64,000 bases of DNA from Burkholderiaceae bacterium (GCA_023954135.1 JAMLIN010000001.1:93852-157851), one strand, 5' to 3'. Shown: positions 27,003-35,889, numbered from the stretch's first letter. The notes: generated by a model not told the origin, from the sequence alone. Made by a program: numbers and translations.

Positions 27003-27707
27003 CTAGAAACCGAGATAGGCGTTGCGCACGCTGTCGGCCTGCGCAAGCTCTGCCGAAGGGCCTTCCAGGACCAGGTTGCCCGCCTCGAGCACGTACGCCC
27101 GGTCGGCCACCCTCAGCGCCATCGAGACCGCCTGCTCGACGAGCAGGATCGTGACCCCGCTCGCCTTGATCTTGTGCAGGGTCTCCTCGATCTCGTCGAC
27201 GACACGCGGGGCGATCCCGAGCGAGGGCTCGTCGAAGATGCACAGCTTCGGGCGCGCCATCAGGACCCGCGCGATCGCGACCATCTCCTGCTCGCCGCCC
27301 GAGAGTGTCCCGGCATCCTGGCGGGCCCGCTCGCGCAGGCGTGGAAACAGCGCCATGACCTCGTCGAGGCTCTCGTCGAGGTCGTCGCGCCGACGTGTAT
27401 AGGCGCCCATCCGCAGGTTCTCGAGGACCGTCATCTCGGGGAACATCTGCCGGCCCTCGGGGCACATCGCGATGCCGAGCTCGGCGATGTGGTGGCCAGC
27501 CATGCCGACGAGGGAATGGCCGAGGAAGCGGATCGATCCGGAGATCGGCGGCACCAGGCCGCAGATCGACTTGAGGATGGTCGACTTCCCGGCACCGTTG
27601 GGGCCGATGAGGGCAACGCATTCGCCCGCGTCGAGACCGAAGTCGACGCCGTGAACGACCTCGGCCTTGCCGTAGCCGACACGCAGGGCGGCGACCTCAA
27701 GCATCAT
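27003..27707 (-). CDS. LivF-type ABC transporter ATP-binding protein
   Basis: A 234-residue ATPase. Walker A is GPNGAGKST, the Q-loop region reads MCPEGRQMFPEMTVLENL, signature LSGGEQEMVAIARVLM, Walker B LCIFDEPSLG and H-loop-like LLVEQ. MCPEGRQMFPEMTV is distinctive of LivF. Its start overlaps the LivG-type gene end by 11 bp, and the binding-protein gene starts 67 bp downstream of its stop. Confidence 0.9.
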   Translation of the reverse strand: MMLEVAALRVGYGKAEVVHGVDFGLDAGECVALIGPNGAGKSTILKSICGLVPPISGSIRFLGHSLVGMAGHHIAELGIAMCPEGRQMFPEMTVLENLRMGAYTRRRDDLDESLDEVMALFPRLRERARQDAGTLSGGEQEMVAIARVLMARPKLCIFDEPSLGIAPRVVDEIEETLHKIKASGVTILLVEQAVSMALRVADRAYVLEAGNLVLEGPSAELAQADSVRNAYLGF

Positions 27708-28518
27708 CGTGGCGGGTCCCCAGGTAGGCTTCGACGACGGCTTCGTTGGCGCGGATCTCGGCGGGTGTGCCTTCGGCGATCTTCTGGCCGAAGTTCAGGA
27801 CGACGATGCGATCGCAGACCTGCATGATCAGGCCCATGTGATGCTCGATGAGCAGCACGGCGGTGCCGCGCGCGGGCATCGCCCGGATCACGTCGGCCAG
27901 CGCGCGACGCTCGGCCGCGACCATGCCGGCGGCGGGCTCGTCGAGCAGCAGCACCTTCGGCCGGGCTGCCAGCGCGACCGCGATCATCAGCAGGCGCTGC
28001 TCTGCGGCCGACATCGAGCCGGCGACCGACTGCGCCCGGTCCGCGATGCCGACGAAGGCGAGGCAGTCGAGCGCATGGGCGCGCAGCTCGCCTTCCTCGC
28101 GCCGCGAGCCGGCGCTGCGCAGCGCCGCCGCGGCCGGCCCGCTGCGATACAGGATGTGGCAACCGACCAGCACGTTGTCGAGCGCGGTGAACTCCGCGAA
28201 GACCTGGGTCGCCTGGAAGGTGCGCACGATCCCGTGGCCGACCGCCCGTTCGATGCGGGCGCCGCCGAGCGCGGCACCGGACATCAGCACCCGGCCGCCG
28301 GTCGGCGCGATGGTGCCCGAGAGCAGGTTCACGCAGGTCGACTTGCCCGAGCCGTTCGGGCCGATCAGGCCGACGATCTCGCCGGCATCGACATCGAAGG
28401 AGACGTCGCGCAGTGCCTGGACGCCGCCGAAGCGGCGCGAGATGGCCTCGGCCCGCAGCAGGGGCGCGTGCGCCGCGTCGTTGCCCGCCGGGCGGACCGC
28501 GGGATGCTCCTCGACCAT
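27697..28518 (-). CDS. LivG-type ABC transporter ATP-binding protein
   Basis: A 273-residue ATPase that opens the ten-gene operon. Walker A is GPNGSGKST, followed by GIVRTFQATQVFAEFTALDN (LivG Q-loop region) and Walker B VLLLDEPAAGM, H-loop LLIEHHM. The signature motif is degenerate: SMSAAEQRLL rather than LSGGQQ. This still fits a heteromeric pair in which LivF carries the canonical site. GGAGGAG precedes ATG 28518; a GTG one codon earlier is possible. Confidence 0.87.
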   Translation of the reverse strand: MVEEHPAVRPAGNDAAHAPLLRAEAISRRFGGVQALRDVSFDVDAGEIVGLIGPNGSGKSTCVNLLSGTIAPTGGRVLMSGAALGGARIERAVGHGIVRTFQATQVFAEFTALDNVLVGCHILYRSGPAAAALRSAGSRREEGELRAHALDCLAFVGIADRAQSVAGSMSAAEQRLLMIAVALAARPKVLLLDEPAAGMVAAERRALADVIRAMPARGTAVLLIEHHMGLIMQVCDRIVVLNFGQKIAEGTPAEIRANEAVVEAYLGTRHDDA

Positions 28519-28566
28519 CACTCCTCCGGTGAGACGGCGCGATTCTGCTATGCGGCCTCCCTGGTG

Positions 28567-28603
28567 TCAACTCTCAGGTTGAGCGTTCGACCCGAAAGTC
28601 GAA
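28567..28603. promoter_or_regulatory. two tandem palindromes upstream of the ten-gene operon (putative TetR operator)
   Basis: TCAAC-N6-GTTGA (28567-28582) and TTCGAC-N6-GTCGAA (28586-28603) have the same 6-bp spacer, and their centres lie exactly 20 bp apart, two helical turns. They sit 49-85 bp before the operon start codon and 165 bp past the end of a TetR gene. That arrangement suits a dimeric repressor. Binding is inference. Confidence 0.4.
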
Positions 28604-28768
28604 ACACTTCGCGAACCGGGGCCACGCCGGGGCTGCGGAGCCGGCGGAAACGGAAAGCGAAAGGGGCGCCGCGACGTCGGGCAAGGGCCTGCGGGACCGC
28701 CGCGCCAGGGCGGGCGAAGGGCGAACAAGCCGGGGAAAGCCGGCAGAGACGGCCGCGCGGGACGGCGC

Positions 28769-29428
28769 TCAGGACTTCGGGTGCGCGCCGGGAGCGAAGA
28801 GGCGATTGCCGACCGGGCGCGGCTGGTCGTCCGGAGTGAGCGCCCGGCACACGAAAGCGGCCACGCCCTCGCCGATCTCGTCGATCGTCCAGTCCCTGCC
28901 GCGCCGGTACCACTTGGTGACCCAGTTCATCGTGCCGAGCACGTTGAAGACCACGAAGCGGGGCTCGCCGGGGGCGATCGAGCCATCGCGCATGCCGGCC
29001 TCGATCATCCCCCGCAGGCCGGCCTCGAACTTGTCGCGCTCGCGCACGACGATCGCCAGCTGGTCGGGACGCAGGGACTTCTCCTCGAGGATCACGACGC
29101 TGTAGCTGTCCTCGCCGACGGTCGAGCAGGTGTAGTCGCGCACCGTGCGGCGCAGCCGCTCGAGCCCGGACAGGCCCGGCTCGCGACACAGGGAAGCGAG
29201 TGCCTGGGCCGATGCAGCCATGTGGATCTGGAAGAGCAGATCGCCCTTGGTCTTCACGTAGTGATACAGGGTGGGCTTGCTGATGCCCAGCGCCCGGGCG
29301 ATGTTCTCGAGCGAGGTCGCGTGGTAGCCGTTCTCGCGAAAGGCGCGCGCGGCCTCGCGATACAGCACATCCTGCCGCAGTTCGCGCTGCTCGGCCTGGT
29401 CGGCCACCGCATTCTTCCATCTGACCAC
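28769..29428 (-). CDS. TetR-family transcriptional regulator
   Basis: A 219-residue regulator. The N-terminal HTH is VLYREAARAFRENGYHATSL, ENIARALGISKPTLYHYVKT, KGDLLFQIH. The C-terminal ligand domain (about 75-210, ILEEKSLRPDQLAIVVRERD, FNVLGTMNWVTKWYRRGRDW) resembles TetR proteins that sense acyl-CoA in fatty acid or steroid catabolism. It lies upstream of, and on the same strand as, the import/activation operon and is its likely repressor. GTG 29428 was chosen as start; an ATG eight bases downstream is out of frame. Confidence 0.83.
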   Translation of the reverse strand: MVRWKNAVADQAEQRELRQDVLYREAARAFRENGYHATSLENIARALGISKPTLYHYVKTKGDLLFQIHMAASAQALASLCREPGLSGLERLRRTVRDYTCSTVGEDSYSVVILEEKSLRPDQLAIVVRERDKFEAGLRGMIEAGMRDGSIAPGEPRFVVFNVLGTMNWVTKWYRRGRDWTIDEIGEGVAAFVCRALTPDDQPRPVGNRLFAPGAHPKS

Positions 29429-29511
29429 TTTGGATCCCGCTTACCGTTGGCGCCGGCGTGCCCCGGGGAGGCGCCCCGGGGCAGGCACGCTCGGCGTGGG
29501 CGATTGTAGTC

Positions 29512-30777
29512 TCAGAGCTGGGAGCGCAGCGGCCTGACGACGGCCTCCTTGATCCGCTCGCGCAGCGGCCGGGCACGCCAGTCGGCCAGGGTGTAGGGCC
29601 TGGCGAGGGCGAGGTCGGCCTCGAAGACCGCGGTCATGCGGGCCGCGAACGGGCGCGAGTAGACGTTCAGGCTCGCCTCCTCGTTGAGCTCGAAGGAGCG
29701 GACGTCGAAGTTGGTCGAGCCGACCGAGACCAGCTCCCCGTCGACCACCAGCAGCTTGTTGTGCATCATCGTGGGCCGGTATTCGGCGATCTCGATCCCG
29801 GCCTCGAGCAGGTCGCCCCACTGCGCCCGCGAGGCGAGCCGCACCGCCTCCGAATCGATGTGCGGGCCCGGCACCGTGACCCGGATCCTCACCCCGCGCC
29901 GGCGGGCCTCGAGCAGGGCCCGGATGATCATCGCATCGGGCACGAAGTACGCGGCCTGCATGTCGATCGACTCGACGGCCGCGGCGATCGCCATCAGGTA
30001 CATCAGACGCATGCTCTCGCTGCCGCCGGCGGGCGAGGCGATGAACATCTGCGCCGGCATCTCGCCGGCCGGCTCGAGCGCCGGGAAGTATCCCTCGCCA
30101 TCGAGCACGGTCCCGGTCGTGCGGATCCAGTTGTCGTTGAAGGCGGCCTGGAACTGGGCGACCACCGGCCCATCGGCGCGGAAATGCATGTCGCGCCAGT
30201 GCTCCGGATCGCCCGCGTCGCCGTCCCACTGGTCGGCGATGCCGACCCCGCCGGTGAAGCCGACCCGGCCGTCGACGACGAGCAGCTTGCGATGGGTGCG
30301 GTTGTTCATGCGCCCGACGTTGTACCAGCGCAGCGGCCGGAAGTACCGGACTTCGACGCCCGACGCTCGCATGCGCTCGATCTGCTCCGGGTCCATCTTC
30401 ATGCAGCCGACCCAGTCGAGCAGGACCTTGACCTCGACGCCGGCACCGGCGCGCTCGGAGAGCGCCGACGAGAAGCGCGCGCCGATGTCGCCCGACCAGT
30501 AGATGTAGGTCTCGAAAGTGATCGTGCGGTGCGCCGACTCGATGGCCTCGAGCATCGCGGGAAAGATCTCGCGGCCGTTCTGCAGATCGTCGATCCGGTT
30601 GTCCGGCGCGATGCCCGGGCCCAGCATCACCGACATCTCGCGGCGGAACTGCGGATCGGCAAGCGGATGACGATGCGGGATGCGCCGCTCGATCCGCTTC
30701 TCGGCCGTCTTGACGTTGGCCACCACGATGGCGACGAGCGCGAGGACGACGGCGGTGGCGAGGACGATCGAAGTCAT
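29512..30777 (-). CDS. cardiolipin synthase-like phospholipase D family protein
   Basis: A 421-residue PLD-superfamily enzyme with an N-terminal transmembrane helix (MTSIVLATAVVLALVAIVVA). Two HKD motifs are present: NNRTHRKLLVVDGRVGFTGG, and MMHNKLLVVDGELVSVGSTN with FDVRS following. AYFVPDAMIIRALLEARRRG is also typical of bacterial cardiolipin synthases. It likely condenses phospholipids at the inner membrane. An alternative ATG at 30798 adds seven residues. It is divergent from the MFS gene. Confidence 0.82.
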   Translation of the reverse strand: MTSIVLATAVVLALVAIVVANVKTAEKRIERRIPHRHPLADPQFRREMSVMLGPGIAPDNRIDDLQNGREIFPAMLEAIESAHRTITFETYIYWSGDIGARFSSALSERAGAGVEVKVLLDWVGCMKMDPEQIERMRASGVEVRYFRPLRWYNVGRMNNRTHRKLLVVDGRVGFTGGVGIADQWDGDAGDPEHWRDMHFRADGPVVAQFQAAFNDNWIRTTGTVLDGEGYFPALEPAGEMPAQMFIASPAGGSESMRLMYLMAIAAAVESIDMQAAYFVPDAMIIRALLEARRRGVRIRVTVPGPHIDSEAVRLASRAQWGDLLEAGIEIAEYRPTMMHNKLLVVDGELVSVGSTNFDVRSFELNEEASLNVYSRPFAARMTAVFEADLALARPYTLADWRARPLRERIKEAVVRPLRSQL

Positions 30778-30895
30778 GGGCGGGATCCCGGAAAACATGC
30801 GACACGATCCCGCACCGGAGCGATCCGCGGGCGGAACCGGCCGGGCGCGGAATTTCATTGTCTCGTACGATCCTTCCCGAGGTACACCCCGACCG

Positions 30896-32131
30896 ATGAC
30901 CGCGAACCGATCGACTCCGCCGATCCGGGCAGTGCTTGCCGCCCTGGTGGCGGCGTTCGCCCTGAGCCATGCGTATCGCACGGTGCTCACCCTGGTCGCG
31001 CTGCCGCTGCGCGATGAGCTCGGCCTGGGCGACGACGTGATCGGCATGGCCGGCGCCGCGTTCCACCTCGCCTTCGGGATCATGCAGCTGCCGGTCGGCG
31101 TCATGCTCGACCGCTACGGGCCGCGGCACACGATCCTCGCCGTCTTCCCGGCGACCGTCATCGGTGCGGCGATCACCGCGATGGCCGACGGGGCGCCCGC
31201 GCTGATCCTCGGGCAGTCGCTGATCGGCGTCGGCTGCGCGCCCTGCATGCTCGTGCCCCTCGTCGTCATCAGTCGCTCACGTCCGCCCGCCGAGTTCTCC
31301 CGCCTCTCGAGCATCGTGCTCGCCATCGGCAGCACCGGCATGCTGATGACCGGCACGCCGCTTGCCTGGGTGGTGGAGCATGCCTCATGGCGAGCCGCCT
31401 TCTGGCTGCTCGCGGCGGTCTCGGCGATCGCCTGGGCCTGGTGCTGGGCGATGGTGCCGGGAGAGTCCACCGAAGGCAGGCGCGAGCAGCACAAGCATGC
31501 GACGGCCCTGCGCGACTTCGGCCGCATCCTGGCCAACCGCCACATGCTCGGCATGATCGCCCTCGGTTCGGTCACCTATGCATCGTTCATCAGCCTGCGC
31601 GGACTCTGGCTGGTGCCGCTGATGTCGGGCCGGCACGGCTTCAGCCTGGTCGAGAGCGGGCACGTCGCCCTGCTCGTCTCGAGCATGGCGCTGGTCAGTC
31701 CGCTGATCGCCGGTCGCCTCGATCCGGGGGGACCGGCCCGCCGCCTGCTCATAACCGGCTGCGCGCTCGCCTACGTCGCGATGTTCGCGCTGCTCGCGAC
31801 CGGAACCACGCCCCTGGGCGACGCCGGCCTGACCCTGGTGCTGGCCATCGCCAGCGGCTACATGCTCCTCCAGTACTCGGAGGTACGCGAGGCCTGGCCG
31901 CCCGAGATGTCGGGGCGGGCGCTGGCGATCTTCAACTCGGCGATGCTGTTCGGGGTCGCGCTGATGCAGTGGGGAAGCGGGGCGGCCGCGGCCGCCGCCG
32001 ACCGCTTCGGCACCAGCCCGGTCGCGGCGGCCTTCTGGGCCATCGCCGCGATGCTGCTCTCGGGCATGGCGATCTACCTCGTGCTGCGGCCGGCCGCGGG
32101 CACCGCCGCCGGCATCCCCGGGCGCGGCTGA
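30896..32131 (+). CDS. major facilitator superfamily transporter
   Basis: A 411-residue carrier with about twelve membrane segments. The first helix region is VLAALVAAFALSHAYRTVLT, and the MFS loop 2-3 motif appears as GVMLDRYGPRHTILAVFP (G-x-x-x-D-R-x-G-R/P). Substrate is unknown; the CynX/NimT-like and plain MFS_1 groups are both possible. Its 3' end overlaps the convergent DHA2 transporter gene by 58 bp. The ATG at 30896 has no strong ribosome binding site. Confidence 0.8.
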   Translation: MTANRSTPPIRAVLAALVAAFALSHAYRTVLTLVALPLRDELGLGDDVIGMAGAAFHLAFGIMQLPVGVMLDRYGPRHTILAVFPATVIGAAITAMADGAPALILGQSLIGVGCAPCMLVPLVVISRSRPPAEFSRLSSIVLAIGSTGMLMTGTPLAWVVEHASWRAAFWLLAAVSAIAWAWCWAMVPGESTEGRREQHKHATALRDFGRILANRHMLGMIALGSVTYASFISLRGLWLVPLMSGRHGFSLVESGHVALLVSSMALVSPLIAGRLDPGGPARRLLITGCALAYVAMFALLATGTTPLGDAGLTLVLAIASGYMLLQYSEVREAWPPEMSGRALAIFNSAMLFGVALMQWGSGAAAAAADRFGTSPVAAAFWAIAAMLLSGMAIYLVLRPAAGTAAGIPGRG

Positions 32132-33681
32132 CGCATCATCAGCGCCGGCAGCACCAGCAGGATGAACAGCAGCGCGCAGGCGAGGAAACATTCGCGGTAG
32201 CCCATCATGCTGGCCTGGGCGACGATCGTCCGGCCGAGATAGTCGAGCGCGCCGGCCTCGCGCAGGCCCGGCGGCACGCCGAGCTGGGCGTACAGGCCAT
32301 CGAGCCCGCGCAGCAGCTCGATGGTGGTGCTGTTGGCGGCATCCTGGGTGGCGACGAAGGATTCGACATGGAACCGGGTACGCCGCTCGAGCATCACCGA
32401 CAGGCCGTTGATGCCGAGCGCTCCGCCGAGCTGGCGCATGAAGTTCACCGCGCCCGAGCCCTGTGCGACCAGGGCCGCCGGCAAGGCCTGCAAGGCGCCG
32501 GTATTGAGCGCCGGCATGATCATCGCGAGCCCGATCCGGCCGAGCACCATCCACCAGGCCGCCGTCCAGAAGCCGGTGTCGACATCGAAACCCGTCTGCA
32601 GGAAGGATGACAGGGCGAAGATCACGCAGCCGATGCAGATCATCTGCCAGGCCGCGAAGCGGTCGGTCAGGCGTCCGGCGATCGGGAAGAAGATGGTCAG
32701 GACCAGGCCCGCCGGCATCAGCAGCAGGCCGGCGCGGGTGGCCGTATAGCCCTGGATCGTCTGGACGAAGAGCGGCACGAGATAGGTCGACGCGAAGATC
32801 CCGGCGCCGAAGATCAGCGCCACCGCCGAGGCCGCCGCGAAGGTCCGGTTCGCATAGAGCTTGAGATTCAGCATCGGCGCCGGGGTGACGAGCTCCCACA
32901 CCACGAAGGCGATTCCGGTCACGGCGGCGATCGCCAGGTCCCCGACGATCGTGTGTGACCGCCAGCCGTCGCGCTGGCCGTGCGACAGGCCGTCGAGCAG
33001 CGTCAGCAGGAAGATCGACAGCAGGAAGAAGCCGATCCAGTCGAAGCGGCGCGCCGGCCCGCTGGCGGTTCGCCCCGGCAGGAAGATCAGCCCCATGAAG
33101 ATGCCGAGCGCGCAGACCGGCACCGACATGAAGAACACGTAGCGCCAGCTCGCGAGGTCGACGGCCATGCCGCCCAGGGTCGGGCCGATCGCCGGCGCGA
33201 GCACCACCCCGACCCCGTAGATGCCCATCGCCCGGCCCCGCCGGTTCGCCGGGAAGACCTGGAAGATCACCTGCATCGCGAGCGGCTGGAGCAGCCCCGC
33301 CGCGGCGCCCTGCAGGACGCGGCCGAGCACCAGGATCGGCTCGGTCGGCGCGAATCCGCCCAGCACCGAACCGATGATGAAGACCGACACCGCGGCGATG
33401 TAGGTGCTGCGCTGTCCGAAGGACTCGACCGCCCAGGCGTTGAGCAGCATCGTGCCGGTCATGGCGGCAAGAAAGCCGGTCGACAGCAGCTGGACCTTGT
33501 CCAGGCCCATGCCGAACGCGCCCATGATGTCGGGCAACGCGACGTTGACGCTGGTCGCGGTCAGCACCGTCGAGAAGGTGCCGAGCATCACGGTGACGGT
33601 GACCAGCCAGCGGTACGCGGGACCGTAACGGGCGAACAGGCCGGCGATGTCGTCCGGCGACGGCTGCGCATTCAGGCGCAT
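32074..33681 (-). CDS. EmrB/QacA-type (DHA2) multidrug efflux transporter
   Basis: A 535-residue MFS exporter with fourteen predicted membrane segments. Landmarks are TVLTATSVNVALPDIMGAFG (motif D1), LVLGRVLQGAAAGLLQPLAM (motif A/B region), MGIYGVGVVLAPAIGPTLGG (antiporter motif C) and WRYVFFMSVPVC. It pairs with the membrane-fusion protein upstream as an EmrAB-like tripartite pump, probably with an outer membrane channel encoded elsewhere. The first seven codons lie in a 21-bp arm of an inverted repeat (33660-33680), which may affect translation. Confidence 0.87.
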   Translation of the reverse strand: MRLNAQPSPDDIAGLFARYGPAYRWLVTVTVMLGTFSTVLTATSVNVALPDIMGAFGMGLDKVQLLSTGFLAAMTGTMLLNAWAVESFGQRSTYIAAVSVFIIGSVLGGFAPTEPILVLGRVLQGAAAGLLQPLAMQVIFQVFPANRRGRAMGIYGVGVVLAPAIGPTLGGMAVDLASWRYVFFMSVPVCALGIFMGLIFLPGRTASGPARRFDWIGFFLLSIFLLTLLDGLSHGQRDGWRSHTIVGDLAIAAVTGIAFVVWELVTPAPMLNLKLYANRTFAAASAVALIFGAGIFASTYLVPLFVQTIQGYTATRAGLLLMPAGLVLTIFFPIAGRLTDRFAAWQMICIGCVIFALSSFLQTGFDVDTGFWTAAWWMVLGRIGLAMIMPALNTGALQALPAALVAQGSGAVNFMRQLGGALGINGLSVMLERRTRFHVESFVATQDAANSTTIELLRGLDGLYAQLGVPPGLREAGALDYLGRTIVAQASMMGYRECFLACALLFILLVLPALMMRQPRPGMPAAVPAAGRSTR

Positions 33682-33761
33682 GGCCGCGTTGGAGCGCCTC
33701 GCCGTGCAGCCCGCACTGTCTTCGGCGCCCCGCCTTGCCCTGCGCCTGAATGCGCAGCCGT
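33660..33761 (-). repeat. 21-bp perfect inverted repeat covering the emrB-like start codon
   Basis: The arm at 33660-33680 is the exact reverse complement of 33741-33761, with a 60-nt loop. On the minus-strand transcript the upstream arm would pair with nearly all of the first seven codons (ATGCGCCTGAATGCGCAGCC region), hiding the initiation site. No good ribosome binding site lies just upstream of the start. This could be a translational control hairpin or an accidental inverted duplication. Confidence 0.85.
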
Positions 33762-33774
33762 GTTCTTGGTGCTG

Positions 33775-34872
33775 TCAGTCACCGGTGCGCGCCTCGACCT
33801 CCACCATCATCCCCGGCTTGAGCAGGCCGTCGCGCTGGTCGATCGCGATGCGAACCGGCAGGCGCTGGCTGATCTTGGTGAAGTTGCCGCTCGGGTTCGG
33901 ATTGGGCAGCAGCGCGAACTCGCTGGTCGCGGCGTGGCCGACCTGCGTGACCCGTCCCTCGAAGCGCTCGCCGGGCAGCGCGTCGACCCGGATCGACACC
34001 GGCAGGCCCGGCGCGAAATGGCGGATGTCGGTTTCGCGGACATTGGCCTCGACCCGCACCCGGGCCGGGTCGTGGATCATGAGCAGGCGCTGGCCCGGAG
34101 CGACGTACTCGCCGACGTCGACGAACACCCGGTCGATCACGCCGTCGAAGGGCATCGATAGCCGGCGATCGGCCAGGTCGATCTCGGCCCGGGCCCGTTC
34201 GGCGCGCAGCTGGCGGGCTTGCGCATCGAGCGTGGCGAAGCGCCGCTCGAGCACAGTGATCTCCTCGCGATCGGCGCGCGCCTGGGCGATGGCGGCACGG
34301 GCGTTCTCGAGCCCAGCCTGCGCCTGCTGGGCCTGCTGGCGGGCATCCTCGAGCGCCGCCCGCGACTGGTCGAGGCTCGAGCGGGTCAGCACCCCGCTGG
34401 GCGCGAGCGCCTCGGCCCGCTCGCTCTCGCGCGCGGCGAGCGTGCGCCTTGCGATCGCGGCCGTGAGGCTCGCCTGCGAAGCGCGCATCGCGGCTTCCTG
34501 CGCCTCGATCCGGCTCGCCGTCTGACGGTCGGTCAGGCGGATCTGCGCCTCGATGCCGGCGCGCTGTGCCTCGATGCCCGCAAGCCGGGCATCGAGCTCC
34601 TCGAGATGCAGGACCGCGTCCCGATCGTCGATGGCGATCAGCAGAGCGCCGGTCCGGACATCGTCGCCCTCGGTGACGCCGATCGTGGTGACCCAACCGG
34701 GAACGCGGCTGCTCAACACCACCATGTCGGCCGCGATCCGGGCATCGTCGACGAAGACATGGGTGAACTGCCGGTACAGCCACCAGCCGCCGAGCGCGAG
34801 CGCGGCCAGCGCCACCGCGATGCCCAGCGCGAGCCGGGCGCGATGAGGCCGCGGCGCTTCGGCTTCACTCAT
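33775..34872 (-). CDS. EmrA/HlyD-type membrane fusion protein
   Basis: A 365-residue periplasmic adaptor. One N-terminal membrane anchor (ALGIAVALAALALGGWWLYR) is followed by a lipoyl half (VDDARIAADMVVLSSRVPGW, VTTIGVTEGDDVRTGALLIA) and a long Ala/Gln/Arg-rich coiled coil (about 85-200). The second lipoyl half (RLSMPFDGVIDRVFVDVGEY) and a beta-barrel end the protein. It bridges the DHA2 pump to an outer membrane channel. Its start overlaps the MarR gene stop by 8 bp, giving the order marR-emrA-emrB. Confidence 0.88.
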   Translation of the reverse strand: MSEAEAPRPHRARLALGIAVALAALALGGWWLYRQFTHVFVDDARIAADMVVLSSRVPGWVTTIGVTEGDDVRTGALLIAIDDRDAVLHLEELDARLAGIEAQRAGIEAQIRLTDRQTASRIEAQEAAMRASQASLTAAIARRTLAARESERAEALAPSGVLTRSSLDQSRAALEDARQQAQQAQAGLENARAAIAQARADREEITVLERRFATLDAQARQLRAERARAEIDLADRRLSMPFDGVIDRVFVDVGEYVAPGQRLLMIHDPARVRVEANVRETDIRHFAPGLPVSIRVDALPGERFEGRVTQVGHAATSEFALLPNPNPSGNFTKISQRLPVRIAIDQRDGLLKPGMMVEVEARTGD

Positions 34873-35356
34873 CGGAAGGGCGGGGGGCGGACACCGGGTT
34901 CGGCGGGCAGTCCTGCAGCCCGGCCGTGCCGAGTCGCTCGCTCAGGCGTTCGAAGACCGCGAGGCAGGTCAGGATCTCGGCTTCGTCGACATCGGCGAAG
35001 AGCTCGTTGCGCAGACCCTCGGCCACTTCCTCGATGCGGGCCAGGCTGGGCCTCGCCCTGTCGGTCAGCCGCAGCGCCTTGGCACGGCGATCGCCCGCGA
35101 TCGGACGGCGTTCGATCAGGCCCTCGCTCTCGAGCCAGTCGAGGGTGCGTACGAGCGTCGGGCCCTGGACGCGGATGCGGGCGGCGAGATCCTTCTGGGT
35201 TACCGGCTGCGGCATGCGCGACAGCAGAAGCAAGGCCAGCCAGCGCGCCTCCGTCAGGCCGTAGGGCGACAGGCGCCGGTCGAGCTCCTTGCGCCAGAGT
35301 CGCGACAGCTGCCCCAACCCGATACCGAATCGTTCGCGCAGGCTGCGTTCGGTCAT
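34865..35356 (-). CDS. MarR/SlyA-family transcriptional regulator
   Basis: A 163-residue winged-helix regulator. The core reads LSPYGLTEARWLALLLLSRM, QKDLAARIRVQGPTLVRTLD, WLESEGLIERRPIAGDRRAK, ending with the D-x-R wing and a dimerising C-terminal helix. It heads the efflux operon and, by family precedent, represses it until a toxic ligand binds. Two palindromes lie just upstream (35381-35391 and 35408-35419). It is divergent from a universal stress protein. Confidence 0.88.
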   Translation of the reverse strand: MTERSLRERFGIGLGQLSRLWRKELDRRLSPYGLTEARWLALLLLSRMPQPVTQKDLAARIRVQGPTLVRTLDWLESEGLIERRPIAGDRRAKALRLTDRARPSLARIEEVAEGLRNELFADVDEAEILTCLAVFERLSERLGTAGLQDCPPNPVSAPRPSDE

Positions 35357-35380
35357 AATCGGTCGACCTGTCTCCTCGTT

Positions 35381-35419
35381 TTGCCAAGCAAGTTAGCACG
35401 AAACCAAATAGCCTGCTAT
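35381..35419. promoter_or_regulatory. palindromes between marR and uspA (putative MarR operators)
   Basis: TTGC-CAA-GCAA (35381-35391) and ATAGC-CT-GCTAT (35408-35419), with AGCAAGTTAGC overlapping the first, resemble SlyA/MarR half sites (TTAGCAAGCTAA is the SlyA consensus from memory). They lie in the 104-bp divergent region, well placed to control both the efflux operon and the stress gene. Confidence 0.42.
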
Positions 35420-35460
35420 GAATCGAACCGCCTCGCCGGAAACCTCATGGAGGGCCCGAC

Positions 35461-35889
35461 ATGTACCAAACGATCGTACTGGCCTATGACGGCTCGCAAG
35501 CCGGGCGCGATGCGCTCAGGCAGGGCGCCGAGCTCGCCCGCATGTGCAAGGCGAAGGTCTATCTGCTGGCGGTGCTCGCCACCGATCTCGGCGTCCTGCT
35601 GGCCGAGTCGGCCGGCGGCTCGGTCATGACCGACCGCATCCAGACCGACGTCGAGGAAGCGCTCGCGGAAGGGGCGGATCTCCTGCGCGAGGCCGGACTG
35701 GAGGTCGAAACCCGCCTCGGCATCGGCAAGCCGGCCGAAGAGATCGGGCGGGTCGCCCGCGAAGTGGGCGCCAACCTCATCGTGGTCGGCCACCGCGAGC
35801 AGAGTACCTTCGCGCGCTGGTGGACCGGCTCGACCGGCGCATCGCTGCTGGGCGTGGCGCCCTGCAGCGTCCTGATCGCGATAGCCTGA
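35461..35889 (+). CDS. universal stress protein (UspA family)
   Basis: A 142-residue nucleotide-binding-fold protein. MYQTIVLAYDGSQAGRDALR is the N-terminal strand with the Asp that contacts adenine. The ATP-binding motif G-x2-G-x9-G-S/T is seen in slightly diverged form as VGHREQSTFARWWTGSTGAS, ending LLGVAPCSVLIAIA. It could bind ATP and act in stress survival. GGAGGG precedes the ATG. It shares the promoter region with the MarR gene and may be co-expressed with the ligase 80 bp downstream. Confidence 0.88.
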   Translation: MYQTIVLAYDGSQAGRDALRQGAELARMCKAKVYLLAVLATDLGVLLAESAGGSVMTDRIQTDVEEALAEGADLLREAGLEVETRLGIGKPAEEIGRVAREVGANLIVVGHREQSTFARWWTGSTGASLLGVAPCSVLIAIA

